Shown piece by piece: positions 49,420 to 64,000 of a stretch of 64,000 nt of DNA. The notes under the pieces are model-generated. The model did not search any database. It worked only from the letters and a program-made list of their open reading frames with translations, and was not told where the DNA came from. Position 1 is the first letter of the stretch. The number at the start of each line of letters is the position of its first letter. The stretch spans positions 13,569,760 to 13,633,759 of the forward strand of contig NC_040027.1 of assembly GCF_000972845.2 (NCBI RefSeq), written 5' to 3'. Source of the stretch: Larimichthys crocea. Its lineage: Eukaryota; Chordata; Actinopteri; Sciaenidae. A program made the translations under genes and the position numbers.

Positions 49420-49859
49420 ACGGCTGCATTCAGACAGACTCCAGCGAGAACGCAGGGTTTTCCATTTATTTGAGTGGGTTTTGGTTGCGGCGGTGCAGGA
49501 CGCAGGGGGTGTCAAAGAAATGTAACGAGAAAGCGTTGAAGTTGATCCAGTTTTTGGAAAAACATAACCCGACATCACGCTGCGGCCGCCAATCAGACGT
49601 TCAGATCATTAAGTGTCTCTCTCTCTTGCTCTACCTGTTGTGTTCTGGCTTTGTTTATTTCACGTAACCAGCTTCTAAAATCTGTGTCTGACTCATGATT
49701 TACGCTGCAATGTGGCAACACGATGAAGTTTCCTTTGGTTTGGCTTCAGAGACATAGACAGTGAATGAGAGCGAGCGAGCGTCGGCCTTGATAAAGCCGG
49801 TTATTTAGCGAAACGCCGCACGACCCTGCCGCGACTTGCCTGTCTGAATGCGCCCTAAC
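49420..49859. mobile_element. GC-rich TIR element downstream of RP2
   Basis: The left end GGCTGCATTCAGACAGAC and the right end TTGCCTGTCTGAATGCGCCC are imperfect inverted repeats about 440 bases apart. The interior has higher CpG content than its surroundings (for example GAGCGAGCGAGCGTCGG). No transposase is encoded. The superfamily is not certain. Confidence 0.65.
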
Positions 49860-50455
49860 AGATATCAACAAAGATGCAGTTATCATCTGCACAGCATGTC
49901 TCAAATATACACATTTCAAACAAATCTAAACCACATACACAAATAAGTCCTCATTAGAAATAAAAAATATGATTTTCATATATTTATATTTATATATAAA
50001 ACATTTTTTCCATCAGGCATTCTTGTGCTTATGCTTTTGTCGCTGCAGTGATGGTGCCGGACGGTAAGGAAAAACAAAAGCTTTAAATTAAAATGAATTA
50101 CATTTACAGCAAAGACCTACATTCACGATCGATAAAATGGACAGAATCACCGAATACATTCGTAGAAATATAAATATTCACAGCACTCTTAGCAACTAGT
50201 GGACGTTAAGTGGTTTTACAGCAAATCTTTTTGGACGGTAGGGGGGGTGAATTTTAGTCTGCAGACTCGTGGTCGACGCACTGAATTGTTTTATCCAAGG
50301 CTTTATCAAACACAGTCCTCAATATGTTTCATTCCTACCCCATTTTAACAAGCTAATAATCAAACACTATTCATATTCAACCCAAACTGGGTGGCAGGGG
50401 ATGTTTTGAAAATCTGATTCAATGTCTGACGAACAGTTCTTTGATACTTGGTCAT

Positions 50456-53400
50456 TCACAGGCCCATCTGCATGTCAGCGAAGTTGAAGAAGCTGTCCAC
50501 GTCTCTGGAGGACGTATTTTTGTTATCGGAGACAAAAACCTGTGGAAAAAAAACAACAACATGTTCTAGATTTGAATCTTTGCTCGAGAAAGAGAACTGA
50601 GTGTTTGCCAAACTCGAAAAGAGAAGCGCCACAACTACAGTAACAGTTACCTTGGTCCCGCTGAACACTTCATTAGCAATGTTTTTGCAGGCTTCCACGA
50701 CTCCGTCACCGTTCAGCTCGAGAGCAATGACGGGACCTTTAGAAAGAAGACATGACAGTCACAGTCCTGCATTTACGCTAAATATACAGTAGGCCTCCCA
50801 CCTCAGTGCAAACTCCTGTAACTCTGACACACCCTGGTTGTGAAACTGCTCCCTACTGAAATGAGGATCTTTCCGGTATTAAACAAATCTGACTGCTGAT
50901 TCAGCTGATTCGATGGAAAACTAGCAGTCAGCAATGGTGTCATCATAAAAATCATGTGATTTCATGTGAAGTCATTCTTTTAGATTCTAAAACAACAGAA
51001 AGCAAAACAGCAAACAGCTTTCTGAGAGGCGGTGAAGTTAGAAGTATTTGGTTGGAAGAAGAAATCCAAAAGAAAGAGCTGACTGAGGTTTGATATGATA
51101 ATAAACAGTCGTTTGTAGCATTATTTAAGGATGTTGGATGACCACAAATTTATTTCTCTCTGCTCTGCTGTAGTATGTGCGACACAACTTGATGCTTTCA
51201 TCATTGTAATGAACATGTTGTAAGCTGATGAAAAGATACAACCGAACAAACATGGCTCGGTTTCTGAGCAGGTGATATTTCAAAAAGTACCTTTGGTGAT
51301 CCACTCCACGAGATCCTCCGCACTGTTCTGGAACACTCTCTTCACGTCTTCCGGTCGCATTGAGACTTCCTTCGTCTGGATCAGCACGAAACCTTTAGCG
51401 GTCGCCTGTGAAGAATTAGAAAAGTTCAATCAAACTATGTTTGCAGTGAGCCATCTTCAAGAATCCTCTGTGACTCTGATATTGTGAGGATGACACTTAG
51501 AACAGGAAGTCTTTACTGTCCTACATGGGGATCGAGTCTCGTGCTTGTGTGATAGAGTAATGCATATTTTGGTAACAACACAAACATCACTGGAATGTTT
51601 GAGTAGCAACACGGCCAGCTTAACACTTCAGGTAATCACTCTTCAAGTTTAAAAAGTGAGCTTACAGAACAGCTAATGATGTGAATTAGTTAGCTAGTGT
51701 TTTGTTATCATTGAAGATGTGACTGCACGTCACTTTTATCTTCGAAAATGTGGTTATCTTTTAACATGGACGAGCTGGCATGTAGCGTGTCTCTGTACAG
51801 GAAGGGAGAAAGTCGATGGAGGCTCTGAGCGAGGCTTGCTCAACTGGTATTGGACCTAAGGAGGGTCGGGCGTGTAATGCAAGTCATAGCTGATGACTCA
51901 GAATCAGTTTCAGCTGTTTTTTGCCTTCCTTTAAATTCCCCCTTGACCTTTCAAAACAAAAAACCCAGATTTGTTAAACATCCTCACATCCTTTTTGTCC
52001 TTCTCACCTCGTCAATCATCTTGCGGGCGTTTGCAGTGGTGTACTCTCCAGCGAAGAAAACAAAGAGGCAGGACTCTTCACTGTCCTTACGCCTCCCTCC
52101 CTTTGTCAAAGGCACAATGCTGCGTGCGGGGTCGTTGGAGATGCGAACAGACTTGAATTCAGACTCGGCGTCTGGGACCGGTACAAAGTCCTGAACGGCT
52201 GAAGCCTCTGGCAACAAGCTCCAATTGTTCTCTCCAGACACCGGCGTGAAGTCGTGGATGTTGCTCCAGTTGTTGTTGAAAATGCTGAGCCCTGCGTCCT
52301 TGAAGTGGAAGGCCATCTCGGGGTAGAAGTACTGAAAGCAGCCGAACTTCATACCCGTAGATGATTCGATGATGGGCTGAGTGGCGCAGCACAAGAACAC
52401 ATCCATCTTTTTACAGTCCCGTGTGCGAAACTGCTGACAGGCCACCACGCACTTGATGTCTTTACAGTCTCTGAAAAACACACTGCCCTTGACAGGTCCG
52501 AGAACAATGCGGCAGTTGACGCAGTCATCAATGGTGATCGTCGCTGAGTGGTCCAACACGTAGATGTTGCAGTTCTCGCACTCTTGGATGACAAACTGTT
52601 GCCCGTTCAGTTTGCCAGGCAGACGGCCCACCGTCACATCTTTCAGCCCTGTCAGCATGTAGTCCTTAGGATCAACCTGTGTGAAGAGAAAAAGGAGACT
52701 CACTGAGTGTTCAGACAAATCATTCATAGCATCACTTCTTGGTTCTCTCTGTCACATCTACATGTAACAGGCGGAGGGAAACTCAAGATACATGATAGTT
52801 CACAATCATTCCATTTCCCCTTTGTGTATTAAGTGCATTTCAGAAAGGGGAACATATCTCTGTTATTTCTGGAAACATATTTCCAGATTTGGGACTTCCC
52901 CTATACTCTTTATACCCTTTGATAAATGTGCTGTATTGAATGTCCATTCTTGTCGTTATGTTGTGGTGTTTCTATGTATCTAAGCTGTTATGTATGTGAA
53001 GAGTAGGGGTGAGATATTTTTAAAGGTTTCGATGCCTTTTTAGACTACACACATGCAGACCAGACGGTTTTCTGAGTCGGATAAGACCTTAACACTGCAA
53101 CCAAGCACAAGTTCTTAAAAACGTTCACTACAGAAGTGAGTCAGTCTTCATAAGTCCCCATGTTCAAATGTCCAACTTCACAGCAGAAATAAACATGTTT
53201 ACAGCCTGGTACAAAAAACAGTTTTGGTTTCTGTAGGTAATTTCCCCGTTTATGACAACTGTACTGAGGGTGAATTTATATAGAACTCACCTGTTCAAAT
53301 TATATTAAGTCTTAAAGTTATGCATAATTAACAGTGTGGCCGCTTTGACTGACAGGTTGGCGTCATTCAGCCCATTTCAGGTCTGCTGATGATGTATGTG

Positions 53401-54667
53401 TCGTATTGTATTTGCATATTGCAGACTGGAAACAAAACTGAAACTATATTTAGTTTATTTTCACATTATGGGTGTTTCTGACCATTTTATTTATATATTA
53501 AGATCATTATTTTCATTTTACCTTCCTGTGTATTTTCGCTGTTTAGTGTTGCATGTGTGGTTTTATGTGTGGTTTTATGTGTGTGTGTGTGTTGTACTGT
53601 TTCTATGGTTACATTTACACATAGTTTCTTTTCTTTGCACATGTCAAATGTCTATGCACACCCTCTGCACAGATTTAACTCAAAGGTTAACTTTGATGCA
53701 TGTTTACTGTGTCTCATGCTGCTAATGGTTGCTTGAATTTACCTCAGGATGAATAAAGTATCTATCTATCTATCTGAAGCACACCTCAATCATCCACAAA
53801 AAGTCTTGACTTATAGTTTCCTGCAGGTGTCTGGCTTTCATGAGTCACATTTCGTGTTAACTTGTGCAGGTATCCGCGTTGGTGTAACCAAAAATAAGGC
53901 GCAACATCCCATGAAGTCAAAACGGAAGTTAGTTAACGCCTTTACCGTCTGAACAAGCCATGTTAGATAATAATGTAAGGTTGGAGCACGGTGCACGGTG
54001 CAGTAATCCGATAATGAGATAATGTTGTGGGCACACGAAGTTAGTAGAGAGGAGTGTTTCCAACTTATAGCGAGCACTGCGTGAATCTCTCGGCACGTAA
54101 AGGTGAATACAGGTGTGTGTCAGAGCTGCTGCAGTGAATCTCAGCATGTAAACAGTGTTAGTTTACCTTATAAATATCAACATAAGCCGTGTGCAGTAGA
54201 CACTTGTAATGCAAATGTGTAACACACTCAATTTGGGGTTCAGTATCTTGCTACACTTCGACATGGAGGACTGTGGGGGAGCCGGGGATCGAACCGCCGA
54301 TCATCTGATTAGTAGAGGACCCGCTCGACCCACCTCCACAGCCACAGCCGCCCTAAATGAGCTGACCACACCTGTACGGCAGCTACTAAAATGTGACTAT
54401 AAGTCAGGTTAGAGTGAGTTAAGACCTCCAGGTGTGTGTGTGTTTGTGTTTATTTGTTGTTGTTGTTGTTGTTGTTGTTGTTACCTTCTCCCTCTTGTCC
54501 CAGCTGTACTGCTTCGGCGCTTCGTCCGTGCTGTTGCCAAGGGGAACCGCGTTGCTTGTCGTCGTGGTTTCAACGGTCGTCGTAGTTTCAACGGTCGTCG
54601 TCGTCGGCGTACGATCCTCTTTATCGCCCGACTTTCGTTTGGATTTCTTCGAGAAGAAGCACCCCAT
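50456..54667 (-). CDS. rp2: RP2 (XRP2), ARL3 GTPase-activating protein
   Basis: Five exons on the minus strand, 54485-54667, 52008-52676, 51291-51405, 50651-50736 and 50456-50539, join to 378 residues (human 350). The N terminus MGCFFSKK carries the Gly2 myristoylation and Cys3 palmitoylation signal. A threonine-rich insert (about residues 21-37) is longer than in human. The TBCC beta-helix domain runs from [13 protein letters not shown], with [20 protein letters not shown] and [10 protein letters not shown]. The catalytic Arg finger in [11 protein letters not shown] is residue 145 (human Arg118). The C-terminal NDK-like domain ends [15 protein letters not shown]2 stimulates ARL3 GTP hydrolysis to recycle lipidated cargo in cilia; human loss causes X-linked retinitis pigmentosa. 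Two CCAAT boxes lie upstream. It is divergent from SLC9A7. Confidence 0.96.
53131..53375 (-). repeat. Dispersed repeat family B, copy 3
   Basis: In RP2 intron 1, this aligns with 29320-29625 in the same orientation: GAGTCAGTCTTCATAAGTCC, GGTACAAAAAACAGTTTTGG, AATTTCCCCGTTTATGAC, GTGAATTTATATAGAACTC. It is followed directly by a LINE-like tail. Confidence 0.75.
53385..53778 (+). mobile_element. LINE 3' tail with short TCTA run
   Basis: A T-rich 3'-UTR-like stretch ends ACCTCAGGATGAATAAAGTA followed by TCTATCTATCTATCTG. Retroelement tails of this form are common in fish and end in small microsatellites. The ORF inside (53396-53725) has no domain. Confidence 0.55.
54205..54355 (-). mobile_element. 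tRNA-derived SINE head in RP2 intron 1
   Basis: Read on the minus strand it begins GGCGGCTGTGGCTGTGGAGG (A-box region), then GGCGGTTCGATCCCCGGCTC (B box), a TCCTCCATGTCGAAGTGTAG linker and AAGATACTGAACCCCAAATT. This is the head of a widespread teleost SINE. It is not a functional tRNA gene. Confidence 0.85.
54455..54483. repeat. (GTT)n microsatellite at the RP2 exon 1 donor
   Basis: A GTT run ends immediately next to the exon 1 splice donor of RP2 on the other strand (AAC repeats within the first intron bases after GTAAC). Length change here could approach the splice site. Confidence 0.9.
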
Positions 54668-54829
54668 TTTTTTATTTTATTTGTTGTTTTTTTTGGTCTT
54701 CTCACTAGCGGCGACCAGATTTAAATTTCTATCCGTTTACCTCAGAGAGAAGACGAGAAATGTGCAGCAGCAGCTCACCTCCACTTTAGTTGACAAGATT
54801 TTTCTTTTTTTTTTTTAGCTTCCTGTTTC

Positions 54830-54925
54830 CTTAGCTTCGTTTCACAACCAATCGGTATGCGCGGTAGTCGTTACAGCAGCCAATCACAGGCGAGGGCGGA
54901 GTGACGGGCTCGTATTAGAAGAGGT
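54830..54925 (-). promoter_or_regulatory. rp2: RP2 proximal promoter with two CCAAT boxes
   Basis: CCAAT occurs at 54848-54852 and 54880-54884, within CpG-containing DNA (GTATGCGCGGTAGTCG; GGCGAGGGCGGAGTGACG), 180-260 bases upstream of the RP2 start codon. No TATA box is seen, as usual for a broadly expressed gene. The transcription start is not determined. Confidence 0.5.
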
Positions 54926-55149
54926 GTGCGCTCATGATGCGTTTGTGGACAAACGGAAAAAGCAATGACACAACCTGATTTTAGTTTAAACATTTATTTT
55001 AATGCGTGTTTATGTACGTAAAATAAAAAGATATTCATACAAGATGTCATTTCTGAGTTAAATTTAATATGGTTATTCCGTTTGGCCTATATATTATTCT
55101 TAAGGTAACAACAACAACAACACAATCTGATTCAATTGCATTGTCCTAT

Positions 55150-55279
55150 TTTAACCTGTTTTTAATGTTGTATTTTTGTAACTTTTATGGTTCTTTTTGT
55201 TTGTTTCTGTTATTTGCCGTCTACTCTAATTGATTGTAAGGTGTCTTTGGGTGACAGAAAGGCGCCTATGAAATAAAAT

Positions 55280-55314
<35 letters not shown>

Positions 55315-55316
55315 TT
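55150..55316 (+). mobile_element. LINE/SINE tail with (TTA)n
   Basis: TTGTAAGGTGTCTTTGGGTG, GAAAGGCGCCTATGAAATAA and a terminal TTA run (55279-55316) form a characteristic fish retroelement tail. Confidence 0.65.
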
Positions 55317-55559
55317 ATAGTATGTATATCTTGTATAGTCAAGTATTTATGTTGCATATATTATACATATACTATATATCATATCATATCTTGTGTATAT
55401 ATACATATATTTATACATGTGTACATTGCAGTTATGTATGTATGCACACCTTGCACAGGATAAATATATGACACATTTCTGTGTCATATATTATTTTTTT
55501 TATTATATACTGTTATTAACAATAACAGTACCATCATACCATCAGTACTATTACCATCA

Positions 55560-55725
55560 TCTTGCCACTGCACCTTATCTACCTGTTTATCTTGTGTTTT
55601 TGTCCCATTCTGTGTTTTATTTTTATTTTTTCTACCTCAGTATTTTATTCTGTTGTATTTTTATTGAATTTAAATATACCAGACTTCTATGATGACCTAA
55701 TTTCTCTTCAGGAATTAATAAAGTC

Positions 55726-55789
<64 letters not shown>

Positions 55790-55798
55790 GTCTGTCTA
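55560..55798 (+). mobile_element. LINE-type tail with long (TCTA)n microsatellite
   Basis: Pyrimidine-rich sequence, then TCTTCAGGAATTAATAAAGT and a TCTA run from about 55727 to 55790 ending in TCTG units. Organisation is the same as the tail at 53745. The microsatellite probably grew from the retroelement's own 3' repeat. Confidence 0.75.
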
Positions 55799-56130
55799 AT
55801 AGATGATCAAATGTGTCCCTCCTCTGTATTTTTTGTTTGAATCTGTAACAAAACACAGTTACATACAGTCACAAACCATATACTCGGTTCTTCTCAATTT
55901 AAAGTACCTCAGTGAAGAGGAGCACCGAGATTTACCAGACTACCGTGAAAGCATCGTGTGTACACATTGGGCACACCTCTCTGGGTGTTGTCTTTAAAAC
56001 AAGAAGCAGCTTATGTGAAGATACTGACTCCTGGAAAATAAAACATAATCATGCAAATCATGCAAAATGATGCAGCTGTTTTCGTTTGGTGCATTTGTTC
56101 TCTTTTTCATAGACCAATCATATTGATATA

Positions 56131-56161
<31 letters not shown>

Positions 56162-57039
56162 AGCTGTAGATAAAAATACCACAGTTGTGCACAAATAAAC
56201 CACAAACAACATGTAACCACGTCCAACCAGACATCAGATTAGCTTGCAACTTAAGCCACTAGGTCACTCTAACAATAGATAATCCCCCATCATGCCTCTG
56301 TGAAAGATGCTCTGAAGCCTTTCTGTACATCTTCTTTTCATTCTGTGTAACCGGGTGACCATTGAGTGACTTGTGGAGTAGGTGGTTTATGGTAAATGTT
56401 ATTTTATATGTTGCTGGTTTATAAAGCAAAATAGTCCACTGACTTAATTTCACCAGGTGATCAACAGCTGCTTCTGTCACAGTGCTGACAAATCCCACAT
56501 GATGCATGTGGTGACTGACTTTTGACTCCTACAACAACAACTCTCACAGGTTAAAGCAGCGACGACCCCGCCAGGAAAACTAAGGCCTGCAGCTTGCAAA
56601 ATGACCGTGGGAGTGGAGCAGTTCATTAAATCAGTGTGACACCAGCAACACAAGTTATATAGCACGTGTTGACACATGGCTGGATCAACCTGTTCAGGGG
56701 GGGGGCTGGGGCTGGTACAGGAAATTTCTGACACTTAAACTGTCATTCACAGCAGATTCACCAGAGCTCTGTCACTCTAAATGGCTGTCCTGCTATTGGA
56801 AAAAAAGAAATTAGGTTGATAAGTGCTGTAAAGCTGCGGCCATAAAACCAAAACAATGAGCTAAAAGGAGCTAAAATGCTCCATAGACATGAAAGCAACT
56901 GCAGTCAGGTGATAATTCCCTGTGGGCCGTCACTACAAGCTCACCTGTTACACAGTCATTTAATCAATTAATAATTTAAAAATATTGATTTAAAGCTTTA
57001 AAGTCTCAGGAGTCTTGGAACATGTTGCTCTGGTTGCCA

Positions 57040-58035
57040 TGGTCACAGAGCTTACCGCTTGGTAATAGATAGCTATTTAGCAACTATTTTGCTATCATAA
57101 GCTATGAGATGTAACTAGCTAGCTGGCTGATAACTGTTGCAGATTAGTTAGCTGGTTAGCTACCGTTAGCTATAAGATGATTATGATCAGCTATCAGCTG
57201 CAACTAGCTGACTTATGTAGATTAACTTGCTAGCTAGTTACTGTGTTGCTAATATTAGCTATGAGATGTAATTAGCTAACTAATGAGTAATAAAGATTAG
57301 TTAGCAAACTACCTAGCATTTTGTTAACATTAGCTATCGGAGGTAACTAGCTAATGACTGATGTAGATGTCACTGAGATTAGTTAAAAAATAGCTATTAT
57401 TTTGCAAATTTTAACTGTGAGATATAATTAGCTAACTGAGTGATGTAGATTAATTAGCAAATTAGCATTTTGCTAACATTAACTATGAGGTGTAACTAGT
57501 GACTGATGTAGATTAGTTAGGTAGTTATCTAGCATTTTGCTAACATTACCTATGAGGTGTAACTAGTGACTGATGTAGATTAGTTAGCTAGTTAGCCTTT
57601 TGCTAACATTCTATGAGGTATAACTAGTGTCTAGTGACTGATGTAGATTAGTTAGCTAGTTAGCCTTTTGCTAACATTAACTATGAGGTGTAACTAGTGA
57701 CTATTAACTGATGTAGATTAGTTAGCTAGTTAGTCTTTTGCTAACATTCTATAAGGTATAACTAGTGTCTATTGACTGATGTAGATTAGTTAGCTAGTTA
57801 GCCTTTTGGTAACATTCTATGAGGTGTAACTAGTGACTAGTGACTGATGTAGATTAGTTAGCTAGTTAGCCTTTTGCTAACATTATCTATGAGGTGTAAC
57901 TAGTGACTGATGTAGATTAGTTAGCAAGTTCACCTTTTGCTAACATTCTATGAGGTGTACTGATGTAGATTAGTTAGCTAGTTATCTAGCATTTCTGTTA
58001 ACATTATCTATGAAATGTAAGTAGTGACTGATAGC
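57040..58035. repeat. Minisatellite with ~60-75-base unit
   Basis: The core TGATGTAGATTAGTTAGCTA followed by GTTAGCCTTTTGCTAACATT and CTATGAGGTGTAACTAGTGA recurs about 13-14 times. Later units (57570-57970) are close to one another, and those at 57060-57400 are diverged. Cores begin near 57503, 57571, 57638, 57709, 57778, 57846 and 57908. It lies between the RP2 and SLC9A7 promoters. No coding. Confidence 0.93.
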
Positions 58036-58399
58036 AAGGATTGCTCAACTGTTACTGGACTTAGGGAGGGTCGATTGAAGACGTTACCATTTTAAACTCC
58101 AAGTCGTATATATTAAGAAGAAATAACTGGGTAGTTTGATTAGACTTGTCATCTTAAACCACCAGCTTTTAGGGGTTATAGAAATTATCCTCTTAAAACA
58201 TGTTGCTGTGTGTGTTCCCTGCTGCCCTCCCACTGCCTCCAGCTGTGGTACAGTCCCACCTCTCACCCTGACTGACTCCAAACACGCATCACGTGAATTT
58301 CCTGTTTTTTTTTTTTTTAAAGGAGGACTGCTGAACTGCTTATTCATCAAAAAAAAAAAAAAAAAAAATCCCCGGACAATGACTCAGTAAGCTTGAAAT

Positions 58400-64000
<5,601 letters not shown>

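Noticed and set aside
54205..54355. Possible tRNA gene (strong B box)
   Set aside because: The A/B boxes are followed by a SINE body phrase and no complete cloverleaf can be drawn; it is a SINE head.
54432..54818. Plus-strand 128- and 96-codon ORFs over RP2 exon 1
   Set aside because: Antisense to the confirmed RP2 first exon and built from GTT and GTC repeats.
57040..58035. CRISPR-like array
   Set aside because: Units are contiguous and degenerate, with no unique spacers of constant length, in a vertebrate genome.

Overview
This is nuclear DNA from a vertebrate, almost certainly a ray-finned (teleost) fish. The genes are split by short GT-AG introns, the proteins match vertebrate families, and the non-coding DNA is full of repeat types typical of fish genomes (Tc1-like remnants, tRNA-derived SINE heads, LINE tails followed by TCTA runs, small TIR elements). 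No operons, CRISPR arrays or prokaryotic signals are present. Exon joins were made by eye from splice sites and reading-frame continuity. In each complete gene the exon lengths add up to a whole number of codons.

Layout: 1-2.6 kb, degenerate transposons. 2.65-4.48 kb (+), a complete TMEM45-family membrane protein gene. 4.5-7.4 kb, non-coding with one dispersed repeat. About 7.37-17.4 kb, a large inverted duplication whose arms (about 7.37-11.87 and 12.84-17.4 kb) flank a 10-N assembly gap at 12387-12396. Each arm holds an SFT2D-type Golgi transport gene and the start of GTPBP6. The left-arm copies carry many small indels; the right-arm copies read open. 16.1-19.7 kb (+), complete GTPBP6. 20.0-22.8 kb and 25.8-32.4 kb (both -), two tandem PLCXD1-like phospholipase genes. 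32.4-37.6 kb, repeats and one doubtful small ORF. 37.6-43.2 kb (-), JADE3. 43.2-50.4 kb, transposons, tandem repeats and LINE debris. 50.5-54.7 kb (-), RP2. 54.7-58.6 kb, the RP2/SLC9A7 divergent intergenic region with a 1-kb minisatellite. 58.6 kb to the end (+), the first three exons of SLC9A7.

Two blocks match human gene order. GTPBP6 and PLCXD1 are convergent neighbours, as in human PAR1. JADE3, RP2 and SLC9A7 have the same order and relative orientation as in human Xp11.3. Having both blocks together fits descent from one ancestral segment. The genes do not form one pathway: they cover mitochondrial ribosome biology (GTPBP6), lipid hydrolysis (PLCXD1), chromatin acetylation (JADE3), ciliary trafficking (RP2), Golgi ion exchange (SLC9A7) and vesicle transport (SFT2D). 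The most unusual features are the inverted duplication around the gap, a His-Asn in place of His-Asp in the active site of one PLCXD1 copy, a duplicated ETS/CRE-like promoter module before GTPBP6, and several locally amplified repeat families.
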